A stretch of DNA of 64,000 nt from Sanguinoderma infundibulare (lineage: Eukaryota; Basidiomycota; Agaricomycetes; Polyporales; Polyporaceae), in the NCBI GenBank assembly GCA_032821775.1, contig JAVLRN010000015.1, forward strand, positions 434,001 through 498,000. The letters are read 5' to 3'. The position numbers and the translations under genes were made by a program. Below the pieces are notes generated by a model. The model did not search any database and was not told the origin of the DNA. It was given only the letters and a program-made list of their open reading frames with translations. Every line of letters begins with the position of its first letter. Positions within the stretch are counted from its first letter, which is position 1. Shown piece after piece: positions 10,273 to 21,807 of this stretch.

Positions 10273-10692
10273 CGACCCGGTCCAAATTAGGAGCACATGC
10301 GACTTGCAGTCCCCTTGTCCGTCCTCTGAGGAGCCATCATGCTTGCCCTACCTCCAGCACAACCCCGTCTTGTTCTCGAAACATGTCTCTCCCCGCAAAG
10401 AAGCACCATCTGTCGTCCCCTATCCCCGTTTTGGCGGGCACAAAGAGAAAGCGGTCTCAGAACGCTGCCGATCGCACCAATCACCTGGCGTACGAACTCT
10501 AAACACGCACACGGCAACGATTTTCAGCACCCGAGGCAGCTGCGCTACGCGAAGCGTCAGTGTCTTCCGACCTCCCTCTCCAACATTAAGACCTCGACCA
10601 CCCGAGAACCTCATGTAGAGGCCAGAGAACCTCATGTAGAACACACATCTAGTCAGAAGCATGGAGCGCATCATGGAACGACCGTGAGTCAT
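10249..10692 (+). pseudogene. Inverted relic of the Ser/Pro/Arg-rich gene (U1)
   Basis: The plus strand reads SLATRSKLGAHAT, SLPAKKHHLSSPIPVLAG, TKRKRSQNAADR, LAYEL, then a TAA, then KHAHGNDFQHPRQLRYAKRQ, REPHVE and QKHGAHHGTT followed by GTGAGTCATCAC. This mirrors the middle and donor end of exon 1 at 6919-7518, which is on the other strand. The in-frame TAA and an internal duplication of about 21 bp (the GAGAACCTCATGTAGA motif twice, 10599-10634, also creating TAG-containing frames) mark it as dead. Confidence 0.8.
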
Positions 10693-11700
10693 CACGTACG
10701 TCCCTCCTCAGATTCTCTTGCGCTACTCGGAGACGATTCCCGTGGTTTATTGACACTGATGGTTCGTAATACATATTTCAGGGTTTCAGGCTATCCTTGG
10801 GTTCACGCTTAGGATGCGATATATGATGATGATCCGGTCGCAAGCACTTTGAATGTCCCCACCGGCCTTCTGATGATCCTCGGATTTCGCATGCACGAAC
10901 GCAAACGCGAGGATCACGAACCGCCTCTCTGTTTTTGTCTCGGCCACCTCTGCGCCTGTGTTCTGCAACCATACGCGTTCGTGCAGTGGACGACTAGAGT
11001 GCTCTACTAACTGTCCATTCGTCCCGCAACAGAACCACCCAACGTGTGGCAAAGGCGTGGCAGTTCAAATGCGGCATTCGAGGTGAGTGGTCGTCGCGAG
11101 TTTCTCCTTCTAATCATGGCTCATGAAACGTCCCACTGGACTGGTCAGGCACATCATATTTTATTGGTCGCGTAGCTACGGCATGTACATCGACGGCTTG
11201 ATGGGTTAACACCGATTCCGGCCGGTCGTGGCCTTGCCTTCGCCTGCACAGATGGAGAAAAACCTCTTCGCAGCACGGGGTCTACACCCGCTGCATGCAA
11301 CAATCACCGTGAACAGTGTCATAGACAATCTGAAATTATGGGCATCATGTAGGATGGAAGACTCAAGAGTGCATGCCGACGTCGCTCGACGGCATTGTAG
11401 ATGTGGAATTCAAAGGTGCGCAACCCACACTGAAGGACCGCGGGCGAGTGTGAGTCTCCGCCTGATGACAGCGCTGCGCGTGGCATGCCACTCTGTTCAC
11501 TGCCGCGCATCTCGTTCCCAATCAACCGCTTCTGTGTCCGGCCGCCGTTCGTTCCGATGAGTACACCTCAAGCTTCGCGCTTCGCCCTGGCGTGACCATG
11601 GACCGCATCTCGCACTCATATCCACAGCCGACATAACCCTTGATATATGAAAATGAGCCTGCGGCGCCGCGCCCCATCTCCCAAATGTCCGGGTGTATTG

Positions 11701-12162
11701 TCAAGCCCACATCGAGAGCGTCCGAGACACTTGCGAGCCTCGACGCAGCGCAGTGACGGTGCATCGCTCTCCGGCGTTGCCGTAGCTGCTGCCGCCCCTG
11801 CTTCTACCATTGATGGTCTTTTGGCCAATCATGGCTTCCTGCTCGGGCACGCGCTTCATGGTCACGCCGTTTGCAAGGCCAGCCACCTCCCACGCGCGTG
11901 AGACGGACATGTGCTGCAGCTTCGCGACCTCAGCAACCAGTGCCTCGATCGTCGGTTCGTCATCCACGAGTGTGTTGGAACCGCGAGGCGACGGGGGAAC
12001 GGGAAGCGGACAACGCCTGGACAGGCTCGGACACGCTGACCGGTGAGCTTCACTTGGACTTGAGCCTGTTCGCGGATCCACTTGCGTGCAGTGGTGTGTT
12101 CCGGTGAGGAAAATGAGGTGGCGCACTTCGTCCTCGAACCCGCCGTTGGAGCTGAAGCTCAC
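11701..12162 (-). CDS. Possible helical protein exon (U1)
   Basis: Open minus-strand frame of 153 codons without an ATG at its start; an acceptor-like TTCAG lies near 12151. The convincing part is LVDDEPTIEALVAEVAKLQ, then MSVSRAWEVAGLANGVTMKR, predicted helical, followed by Gly/Ser-rich sequence. In U4 most base changes in this part are synonymous or conservative (for example Val-Ala codons become Ile-Ala), which supports this frame over its neighbours. In another frame just upstream, TARKWIREQAQVQVKLTG also looks coding, so a small frameshift or an unresolved intron may separate two parts of one gene. Confidence 0.38.
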   Translation of the reverse strand: MSFSSNGGFEDEVRHLIFLTGTHHCTQVDPRTGSSPSEAHRSACPSLSRRCPLPVPPSPRGSNTLVDDEPTIEALVAEVAKLQHMSVSRAWEVAGLANGVTMKRVPEQEAMIGQKTINGRSRGGSSYGNAGERCTVTALRRGSQVSRTLSMWA

Positions 12163-12684
12163 ACTCCGCTCATTTGATGAGAAACCAGCACTGTATTAGA
12201 ATCATGTCGTAAGTACACGCGATATATGTTGCTACCTCCAGATTCCATCTCGATTCGCCCCGTTGTCGCGGACCCTGCATATCTACCAGCGTACTGCCAC
12301 ATTCCGACGACCGCGGGTGCGATCATGAATCGCCGTTGTATGCGAGATCAATGGGCGGTCATCCGCAGGTGCCTGGAGAGTGGTTAGCCGATCTGGATAC
12401 CGCATGGTCCGCGTTCATGGTTCACGTTACCGCTTTCTCCGAATCTAGGTGGTGCGCAGTGCGCACGGACCGCGGCGCGAGGTATTTAGGAGGTCCCAGG
12501 TCGCAGATATCCCCATCTCCGTCTCTGCTCGTCCGCCGCCATCCGCTTGTGCTGTTACTCCCGCTCTGCGCGTCCTCCTCTGTGCACGCGGAAGCCGGTG
12601 TCTGCGTTCGTCGTGAACGTCGCTCGGACGAGGTACGTTGCATGCTGGGTCGCCGACAGACCTTTCAACCCTGATCGCCATTGT

Positions 12685-12990
12685 CCCGACAGACCCCAGC
12701 CGCGCGGTTCCTTCCGCCAAAGCAGCACGATGTAAGTCCATCCGGTCCTCGGATTCGACTGTGGATGTGCGAACTGACCATCTTTTGCCCGTCGCACCTC
12801 TGTGCGAAGGCCCCAGACCGCCAGTTTGTCTCACCGGCTCCCAGACGACCCTCTAGCTGCATACGAGCGTGTGAACGTCGCTTACCGCCCTGGTATCGAC
12901 AGACCAGAGCCGCGCGGTTGCGTCCGTCCACTCAGCACGGTGTAAGTCCACTCCGCTGTCGTGCTCGACTCTGGATGTGCAAACTGATGG
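12685..12990 (-). repeat. Two diverged ~100-bp direct repeats (U1)
   Basis: Segments at about 12685-12779 and 12895-12987 are related: both contain CGACAGACC, GCCGCGCGGTT, a GTAAGTCCA core and TGGATGTGC. On the minus strand both read as about 33 residues: TSTVESEDRMDLHRA plus ATARLGSVGT-like and TSRVEHDSGVDLHRA plus ATARLWSVDT. No complete gene could be built around them. U2, U3 and U4 have the same pair (near 29291, 47300 and 63199); in U4 the spacer is 48 bp longer. Confidence 0.65.
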
Positions 12991-13846
12991 TGTTGCGGAT
13001 CCTACCGAGCGTCCGTACGACGCGGCCTTGTTGTGGGTGTCCGGATGGTTGCGACGGGGTGGACGGTGATTAGTATAGTGGCAGTAAAGTATCAGGGTTG
13101 AGTGCGACTCACAGGTGACGACGAGGAGTATGGATGGGTGTCCAAATAGGCGCGAATGGGGAATGCAGCCCCACGCCATCTCGTTCGTCGTGGGCCACAA
13201 TCCCGACTCCGTCTCTCCTGGAGATGCGCCACAGAGCACAAGTTCGGAGCGAGGCTGATCTCGGTCGCCATCGTATCATAGTGGTCGCGACGTCCGTTGT
13301 CGGGCCGAGCAGTGGGCATCATGTCGTCTGGCAAGGCCACAGCTGCGGATGCACCTCACCCCATTGATGGGGTGCATTCACAGCTATTCGTCGGGTACCC
13401 TAAGGGGTGTGTCGTCGATATCGTGCAGCGCCAATTTGGTGTGGTAACCGACCGATTGACCAGGGACCGATGGCGAATCGAGTGTCACGGAACGTAGTGA
13501 CACGACTGTCTCAGTATCGCCGACCTTCGCCTGACTGATCCAAGCGTGCGGCGTACATGTCGGAGACGTCTGAGTGCCATCACGATGTCTATCACCGCTG
13601 TTCGAGTTTCTTCGCGATGCTGCTAGAAGCCCAAAAGCTGTTTGGCCTGTCAAGTTGCGTTCGTGAGGAGGACCCTGCTGTCAATGATGTCCGCAGTCAG
13701 GAGCCGAACGCACGGTTCTAGACCCCTCAACCTGATCTCGTCAAGCTTCTCCCGCGTTTCCGGTACAGATTTGACTGGACGACCTTCCGAGGAGCACGTT
13801 GCTAGTCCAGTGACGAGGGGGGAGAATGGACACGGCCATAGGTATT

Positions 13847-14042
13847 TCATCCGATGATAGATACAACATTGGTTCTCGGGGAACGGTTAACGCCGAAAAG
13901 TTCTTGAGGCCGCTCCACCATCGCACTCTCCCAATTCGGCTTCTGGAGATATAGTGAGACGTTGGTACGTGACGGGCCACGGCAAATGATGAGAACTTAC
14001 CTCACAATGATGGCATTGAGACTTTGCATCACGGGACGTGAG
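13847..14042 (-). CDS. Small two-exon gene tail, unknown (U1)
   Basis: Minus-strand exons 14001-14042 and 13847-13942 join in phase 0 over a 58-nt intron (GTAAGT to CTCCAG). The spliced product reads LTSRDAKSQCHHCE then KPNWESAMVERPQELFG and ends NVVSIIG with TGA. The CxxC pair might belong to a zinc-binding motif, but only one pair is visible. The upstream edge is a TTATCAG acceptor. In U3 a base change here is synonymous in this frame. It lies 3' of the RING gene on the same strand and could be a separate gene end. Confidence 0.32.
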
Positions 14043-14414
14043 CTGATAATGTACGTTTGAAAGGATGAGAGTAGAGTGGCTCAGCACGAGGCTATGCCCC
14101 AGGCAGCGAGCCAAGCGCTAGGATCCGTTCGTGAGATAAATGTGTTCGATAGCTTCCGGTAGACCACATTCAACAACCGTAGATGGACCGCGTTGTGGTC
14201 GTAGCAGGACGCGATACATCGCCAGTGACGGATATGTACAGGGTGCGGTATGGCTCGGTGCAGCGCGCATGCCCTTGTAGCTCGAAGCTTGGACCGCGCC
14301 GCAGAGAATGGAAAAGGAAGCTGAGATTATTGTCCCTAAAACAGGATTTTGATGATGCGAGAAGGTCTTCAGAGACTAACCTTCCGAATTTGACATTCTG
14401 AGAACGACCGGACA

Positions 14415-15148
14415 CTACAGGCTGAAGACGGCTCGCGGTCTCAGGCCTATCACCCCTCCGCCCCTCCCGTCCCATCCCGGAATGGAAGCCCTGCACACCG
14501 GGCATCTGTGTGGTATCCGGCATCAGTATCGCCTCTGACAGCGGCATGCACATGAGAACGTACCTGGCAATCATCCGCTCGCCCGGAGGAAGGGTATATG
14601 CACCCCGCTGGATCGTCGTCTTCACCGCCGTGAACAGACACTCACCACAAAGGATGTGTCCGCACGGCGTAATCGTGGCGTAGGACGGCGGCGAGAAACA
14701 GATGGGGCACGTATACGCCGCAAGAGGCTCCACCTCGTCTATTGGGACTGCGGACGGAGTGCTCTGGTTGAGCTTGCACTTTCGGGGTCGTTTCCGAGTC
14801 GCTCGGCTTCGTGAGTAAAGAAAGCGGCGCGGGAGCGTAGTCCATAGTCGAAGGGAGGGAGACAGCGCGAGCGGACGACCTCGGAAGTGATGGGGACGCG
14901 AAATTTTCGAGGAATGGAGCATCGCGAGCCGTTGCGCCGTGAGTATTGGGCGGAACACCCGTAGATGAAGACATAATGCGGACACGGACATGACCCCCGC
15001 ATGGCAGCTGCCCATAGACTGTCGATAGCGCGGGCCAGGCGATGCCGGTGCTGTGCAGGTTGCGCAGCGTCGACAACTGTGTCGCGATCCGCGCCTGCTG
15101 GTCCGCGTTGGAGGTGGGCGACAGGCCGACGATCGGGTTATTGACGAT
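14415..15148 (-). pseudogene. RING-HC gene, frameshifted copy (U1)
   Basis: Same gene as 31021-31756, but 2 bp are missing at about 14750, just upstream of the RING domain. The N-terminal frame (QAQPEHSV) therefore runs into RSPNRRGG, while the RING part continues in another frame. The ATG used for the U2 model is ATC here. The RING exon, the 58-nt intron and the last exon 14415-14505 (CPVCRAS, GWDGRGGGVIGL) are themselves undamaged. Confidence 0.75.
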
Positions 15149-16006
15149 GTGGCCCGGCGACGTTCACGTTCAGCGGCTGAGATTACGATGATGAATAAGG
15201 CAAGGTGAACATGCATACAGTCAAGGATATAAGGAAAGGAGGGACGTACGGAGATGGACTGGTCACGCGGCGGCGGACACGAGCGAGGGATGTTGATGTT
15301 GTTGGCGCCTTTGCAGTTCAGGGGCGGGGGAGAGGAGGAGAGAGGGAACTGTTCTCGATGGGTGCGCATCCAGTCGTGCAAGTCCCTGACGTCGGTGATG
15401 GCCTAGACGATGTATGCGGGCTTCAAGGAGGGTCTGGAAAATGAATCTCGGCTTGGGTTTCCTGCTTGAAGCGACGGTCGGGAAAGAGGGAGGAAGAGGG
15501 CGGAGAGGGAGTGTTTTGGGAAGTAGTTGGGCAGGAACTTCGGAGGGGTGGAAGACGCGGGAGCAGCGGTGCAGGCGTGGAGGACGAGGATGGGCGCGCA
15601 CATGTGCGGTGTGCTCAAGCACGTTGGCGGCGACGAGAGCGGTGGTGGGAGGTGTACGATGGCCTGCAGGTGCAGTGTGCGGCATGAGTCGGGCGGGCTT
15701 GAAGAGAGGACGTGGTGGGCAGAAGAGTGTGTGCCTGGGTCGCGAAGGCGGATGCTGAAGAAGCCTGGAACAAGTAGTGCCAAGGCAGCCTGGGTGCTGA
15801 ACGTGCTGGTGCTGAACGTGAACGTCGAACGCGTACCCGGATGTGGGGATAGATAAGATAAGACTGATCGCCGATCCAAGCTCCGCCCCCGGTCCTTCCA
15901 CGGTCCATGATCATCCTCTCTCCAGAGCCCGGTTTGTACACGAGCATCAGCCAGCAACTCGTTTGAGAAGCTCCGGTCGCGGATCTAGGAAGCCAGGGTG
16001 TGGCCG

Positions 16007-16059
16007 CACCGCAGAAAAGTATGTGCGTACCGCAGAAACCGCACCGCAGAAAAGTATGT
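16007..16059. repeat. Short direct repeat near the variable junction (U1)
   Basis: CACCGCAGAAAAGTATGT occurs at 16007-16024 and again at 16042-16059, with a partial third ACCGCAGAAAC between them. It starts about 45 bp from the junction at which U2 differs by 1.4 kb. Confidence 0.85.
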
Positions 16060-18752
16060 ATGGCAGTATCAGCAGACCGGGTCGAATGGCGGCCATGACA
16101 TGCCTTATGACGACTCTGACTTTCGCGCAGCACTCACGCCCGAGCTTCTCTCAGTGCTTCTGCGAAACGATCCTCGCCCTACCATATATCCAATGCTCGG
16201 CACTCGCTGCGCGCGAAGATCCGCTCGGAGTCGACGTTGTCAGGTGAGTCAAAGATGAGTAACGAAAGTTTTGCAAAGCCTAAGGCGCTAAGGGTCTATG
16301 CTCCTCTCCTTGCCATCACCAGTCCAGCACCGGGCGGTTAGACTCCAGCACCGACTCGCGCGATGGGCGGAATATACACAGACTACCACCAGGACACACA
16401 AAGCCGCGGCACAGCAGACTCCATCGCGCGGCCGCGCCCCACGAGCTCCGGGTTTCGGAACGTTCCATGGCCAGCGGCGGCAGTGCGGCCAATACGGCGA
16501 ACATGTCCATCATGCCAACAAGGCTCCAACGAGTCGACACTCGCCCTCGACTCTCTCGACGTCGAACAAACAAACGATCGGCCCCACTCTGCTGTGCACG
16601 ACAATGACAACTGGGAGCGCGCGCGACACGCTCCACTGCCCCACCGCGCGCGATCGGTGGCTAACGTCGCGGGCGATTTTCGCTGATCGCCCGCGAAGCA
16701 CCTTGGAGGGACGGAACGCGTTCACGGGGATGCAGGTGAGCAAGGACCTTTTTTTATCTCACCCGCGCGAGCCTCATGCCATCGCCTACGTGGGACGACG
16801 TGGAGGCTCGTTGCGAATCCAACAAGTCGCACGCGCGACTCGAATAGCCAAGTGCGAAAACCTCGGTCCGCAACGTACGCGTAGACGCTCGTGCGCGTGC
16901 TGCAAACAAAAAAAAGAAGGGCTCAACTTGCCTTCGGGGCTGTATGTATTGACCACCGGGGGTGTGTTACAGGCTGGAAGCACTGCACGCGAAGTGGAGC
17001 GAACGTCCGCGGCGCGTGTTAGAGGGTGTTCGGACTGTGAGAGCCTCTGAGTCCCCTCGTCGAACGCCGTTTCGATGTGGTCGTGGCGGTCAATGTAATA
17101 TACCCATTCCTATTTCCTGCTTGTTCCGGTGCCAGGCTTGTGGTTCCATGCGCAGCGCGTCTTGGCGGGGGTTTTCTTCAGACCGTCGTTCAGCGCGTGC
17201 ACATCTTCGTTCCGCACCCGGGCGTCACCCCCGGGCGCGGTAGTATGTACGCTTTCCGCGCCCGCGATGCGGTGATCAGCGGGTGGGCAGGGGGCACCAT
17301 CCGATTAGCACGTGCAAGTTTGGTCTCGCATCCTTTTCCCAAGGGTCCCACGAGGCTACGATAGCGCGTCCAGAGGAGGGTCACAGTCGTGAGCTCCGGA
17401 CGCCTTATCGCTTCTGTGGTCCCACACTAGTTCGCGGCGGCACGTTTTGCGCAGAGCATCGTTCGGATTTGAAGCTTCCTTTTGGGGAGTGTCTGACGGT
17501 AGAAGATGGAATTGGCATGCTTCTGCGCCCGTGAGCGAATCGCGAAAAGACCGCAGCGAGCCGGCGCCGTATGTCGTCCTCGCTCATGATACCGTATGGC
17601 CAATGATTTACGAGCGGGCGTTTTCTGGCAGGACATGTGGCGACGCACCCTCCTTCGCATGTCCCGTATGTCTTGGTCCATGAGATTGGCATGGGCGCGC
17701 GCATGGTAAAGAAGTTGGCGCCCTTTTCTGTCTTCAAGTTGGTCGAGTCGTTTCTCGTTTGGATCACTGCTCAGAAGACCCGTGCTGTCAGACGAATTGT
17801 TGTCGCATTCAGTGTTGTCATACTTCCTTTCAAAGTTGAACGACGATCTGCCATTTCCGCTCGCGTCATGCGCGATGGATGGGAGTTCCGAGAAAGCCTG
17901 CGATGCATGATAACCCGGCATGATGAATAAAATGTAGCTTCGGCGCAGCTACGCGCTGGTATGCGACCAAAATATAGGCTGGAACGGGGCTAAGTAACCT
18001 CGAGAGAGGTGCGTCCATTGGGTCGCATGGATAACTCGAAAGAGGGCTTGAAGCTAGCCGAACCTGAGGCAGCGCGTCACGCTGTCGAAATGGTCCTGAT
18101 TGTCCAGGCCTTTTGGTTGCTCACGATTTTGCACGGAGATGATGCTGTCCCCTCTCCGTGCATCTAGTCGCTCGGCACAATATGACGGGCATGAGCTTGT
18201 GGAATCCGGACGGAGGAGTTGTTTCGTCTTCCAAGGACCTTTGGAGGACGCTGGGACCGAATCGCTTTCGTTCTTCGGATCTTCCGTGACTTTCGGGATC
18301 GCAGGATATTAGTATAGTATGATGAAGAGGAGATTTGTACCGACTCAACCTAATATCGCTATCGCAATATTGTTGTAAAGGAATTGTATAACCTGGTGAA
18401 CTTGAAGGGTAGCCGATCATGACGACGCCACGCACCGCTTCCCATGACGCGAGAATCCTAATCACAATAAGAGCCGCGAGGGCTTTTCGTGACTCGGGGA
18501 GGAAGTCCATCCTGATGCGTGGCTAAGCACAGGCCACTTCTCAAGAATTATAAGGACCATTCGTATTCCCAATGTCAATTGTGTGGTAACTTTGATATTC
18601 AGCTCGACGACGATCCCCTGCAGTTTGTCGCCCTCCGGCTTTCCTGGACTGCAACATTTCCTGTAGCTACTCATGCATACAAGCAAAATCGTCCAGTAAC
18701 CTGCAATCTAATTAGCACGACACCCGAGCGAGATCGTGACCGAGAGCTCTTC

Positions 18753-19662
18753 CTAGCTCAGGGTGCGTATCTCGACCTCAGGGAAGTAGTGCGTCGTGCC
18801 GTTGATCTTGGACCGACGGATGCTCATGATGTACAACGCGTCGAGATGCCGGGGTGCTGCGCCCCACGCTGCCCATCCCTCCCAGGAGCGCCTTCTGTTC
18901 TGGAATTCTTCTGGGTGCTGCCGCTGTCGAAAAATCCGTCAGTCCTCTATACTCGCAACGCTCCGACGGGGCGTATGGAAAGGTGTGACGCACGAGGTAT
19001 TTGATGTACCAGACGACCTGGCAGGCGATAATGTCCGAGAGGAGACAGCGGGGTTCGTTGTATTCGGTTGGCTGCGCGTTGAAGACGACAGGGTTGAACT
19101 CAGGGTCGTCAGGGAACTGGCGGATGCGATGAAAGCGAAGTAACGTTAGGATCAAGACTTGGGAGCCCGCGGATGGGGACGAGGCGGAGGATCGTCACAA
19201 ATTAATACTCACAAGGGCACGGAGCGCTAGAGCTGGTGTGGCGTTCTGCCACAGCATCCCGTATTGATGGTCCAGGCCCGCGACGTGATCGCATAGACTT
19301 CGGCTCACCAACATCGACCACTGTCTGACGTCGGAGAGGTTGGTCTGCTCGTCGATGCCTTTGAAAGTGGGGAACGTCCGGAGATAGTCGCTTATGCAGG
19401 CGACTTTGCTGAGCTGAAGACCGCGCTGTGCCGTCAAGGTGTCCCAAACATCTAGCCGGAAATCCGGGTCAACGGTGCCAAGAGAGGCAGGGAAAGGGAC
19501 CTTGAGGACTGTTGAGGGGAGTCGGTGAGCTTCCACAGCGCCACGGCATAAAGCACTAGTACCGGTAATGTATTCACAGGCCTGGGCCAAGTTTCCGCTC
19601 CAGTACGCCACCGTCGGTACCTCGCCGCATAGCAAATCAAATATGTTTCGTTGCCGTTTCAC
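18753..19662 (-). CDS. Unknown protein, three 3' exons (U2)
   Basis: Copy of the U1 gene at 2159-3068, with exons 19213-19662, 18994-19116 and 18753-18923 and the same splice signals. The frame is open. Hand-scored changes against U1 include four synonymous and three amino-acid changes in exon 1 and one Phe-to-Tyr change near the C-terminus (HYFPEV). The start exon is not identified. Confidence 0.58.
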
Positions 19663-19702
19663 ACGCTGCGAATGACCGGGACAAGGGCTTGAGATAGGGA
19701 GG

Positions 19703-19780
19703 GTTTTCGTGAATAATCCGGACGGTGAGTTTTCGTGAATAATCCGGACGGTGAGTTTTCATGAATGATCTGGACGGTGA
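19703..19780. repeat. 3 x 26-bp tandem repeat (U2)
   Basis: Same array as at 3109-3186, with the same copy number and the same imperfect third repeat. Confidence 0.9.
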
Positions 19781-20271
19781 CTTCTGGTGTAGGTATACAG
19801 TCCGGACGGCAGGAGGGAGCGGAGAGCGGGAAGGACGCGCCATCGTCTGCGTCTGCGCCCGAGCTAAATGTACGTACATACGGACATGATCAGGCAAGAT
19901 CTACAACAGAGCGGTAAGGCGAAACTCGCCATGTTTCTCTATCTAACACACAGGTACTTTCCAGACGGAAATCCTCCCCCCTGCGATCCGAGTCAAACCA
20001 AGGCAACGTACCTGGAACAAAAATCCGCTCACTAGCCACAAAGCGCAAAACCCGACATTAGGGCCGGTACACTGAGCAGTGAGTTCAAAACAGAGGCAGA
20101 CGGTGCCAGTGCCGAGGCCTGTGACGCATCGACTCCCGCCTACGGCTAATGGCGTACGAATGAACCAAACGAGACCGCGTGCAGACGCTCCTACTCCGCC
20201 ATCCGAAATTAGTACGTCTGTCGTCCGGACTCGCCAGATACGCGAATAAATTGGGTATAAGATGGACTCAC

Positions 20272-20894
20272 CCTCCGCCAGTGACCCTTGATGCTGCTGT
20301 GTTGGCTGAGCGCGATATCGCACGCCTTCTCGGCTTCCATGAAGCTGCACACAGCACTGTCAGTCGAGGACGGAAGACGACGTCATGTTACGTACTTGTT
20401 GGCCTTCAGATACGCTGCAGCAAGGTTAAGCTGGTAGTGCGGCAGCTCCGGCTCGATCCGGTGTGCGCAGTAGCGGGAACGGGGACGGGAATGGCAAGGG
20501 TGGGAAGGGACATGTTGGTGAGGTTAGGAGGCAGTGGGAGTTGCAAGCGCAGAGGAGGGCCGCGCTTCGCGAGGCGGGAAAGGCATAGCAGAAGGGGACC
20601 TCGAAGAACCATGACGGCGAGATCGCGTTCTACTTTGCTGAGGTCGCCTTTTCTGAACGCGAGATTTCCCTGCGACTCGATGCATGAGGGTCATATTGTA
20701 GTAGCAGAACCTGTTCCTTTTCTCGTTCGGCACACATATATCTCCACTCCATGAGCTCCCCGACGGTCATGTCCGAATCGTCCGGCTTGTTCTCCGCATC
20801 CTGACCGCCAAAGTCGAAATCCACATCCCACAGGTCCTCCTCTTCCTCCGTACCCCATCCATACACGTCGGACCTTACATAGGTACGATCGGGC
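20272..20894 (-). pseudogene. TPR-repeat protein fragment, damaged (U2)
   Basis: Copy of 3678-4300 with the same open pieces and the same missing acceptor. In the last piece it has conservative changes (Val to Met, Val to Ile). Confidence 0.57.
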
Positions 20895-21562
20895 CTGCTC
20901 AGCTGGTGCTCGCAACCCGGGAACGTATGAAAACACGCACCTCATCCGTCCCACTCCCTCTCCTTTCCCGACCTCACTCCGCTCTCCACTGAGGCCTTGC
21001 CTAAACAACCTTCCAAGGTTGTTGCCGGCGACTATCATGAGGAGTAAGCCATCTGCCCACGTATCCAAGAGGGCACTCCGAAGCTGAGCTTACCAGCAAG
21101 GCTCCCGACCGACTCTACGACGACCAGATGAGATGACCTGGGGAGTTGATGCGCGTGTAGTATGATATGCTTCTCGCGGTGATCGCCAAATTAAGAAGGC
21201 TGACGAGTCAGGTACCAGGAACAAGTTGATCAGCGACTCACCTTCAAATGCACCGCGTCTTCGCGTCTTCGTCCTGCTCAGGACATGTACGCCATCCACA
21301 GTTTGGCGTCAACAACCCTCCATGATGGCATGGAGTCTTGTCCGGATGAATATTCGAAAGAATCAGTATCGCGTACGTGAACGAGGAGATAGACCGCACT
21401 TACCGCACTCTACAGCTGGCTGTCCGGTCCACTCACCACTCCGACACGCAACCCCACGCCGACATGCCTGGCTCGATGTCAACAACCCTCCATGGGATGT
21501 CCAGGTGGACTGCAGAGGACGGTCCCGTCTATCTGGGACAACAGATTTGAATATACTTAGCA

Positions 21563-21754
21563 TCCCTGCGAATCATCCGCTTGTCGGGGGGAAGGGTATA
21601 CGCACCCCGCTGGATCGTCGTCTTCACCGCCGTGTACGGATCCTTGTCACAAAGGACGTGTCCGCACAGCGTGATCGTGGCGTAGGACGGCGGCGAAAAA
21701 CAGATGGGGCATGTATAAGCTGCAAGAGGCTCCACCTCGTCTATTGGCACTGTG
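21563..21754 (-). pseudogene. RING-finger relic (U2)
   Basis: Same relic as 4969-5160, with the sixth zinc ligand and the 3' exon missing. It differs from U1 by the base in GACRTGTCCG. Confidence 0.85.
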
Positions 21755-21807
21755 TCAAGGGAGCGCTCCGGTCAGAGATGGTGACCTGTGAAAGGAGCAT
21801 GATTCAG

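Larger units (their letters stand above)
1..16326. repeat. Tandem macro-repeat unit U1 (16,326 bp)
   Basis: Base 1 of the window recurs at 16327, 34336 and 50953, and the order of all recognisable features is the same after each recurrence, so this is one copy of a direct tandem repeat. The phase is set by the window edge, not by a biological boundary. U1 lacks 282 bp that U2 and U3 have (junction near 1388) and carries a 13-bp piece near 1018-1031, shared with U4, that U2/U3 lack. Stretches of more than 300 bp with no supportable gene are 1-2158, 3187-3677, 4301-4968 (possible upstream exons of the TPR relic only), 6018-6566, 8506-9082, 10693-11700, 12163-13846 (diverged 33-residue repeats, otherwise nothing), 14043-14414 and 15149-16006. 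They hold only short frames overlapping on both strands. Confidence 0.95.

Noticed and set aside
9170..10618. 482-codon plus-strand open frame in U1-U3
   Set aside because: It starts in the frame of the broken 59605-type gene and leaves it at the 2-bp insertion, continuing in a wrong frame. It is a chimera of a dead gene.
12890..13000. TARLWSV on the minus strand, resembling a WD40 repeat end
   Set aside because: No blade spacing, GH dipeptide or further WD repeats are present, and the paralogous segment reads TARLGSV.
14170..15381. 403-codon minus-strand frame in U1
   Set aside because: It reads through two introns and across the 2-bp frameshift. Only parts of it are exons of the RING gene.
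15263..15901. Long Pro/Ser/His-rich minus-strand frames upstream of the RING gene
   Set aside because: Three overlapping frames on both strands are open because of purine/pyrimidine-biased sequence. Apart from the exon ending RDRSIS, none has splice or conservation support.
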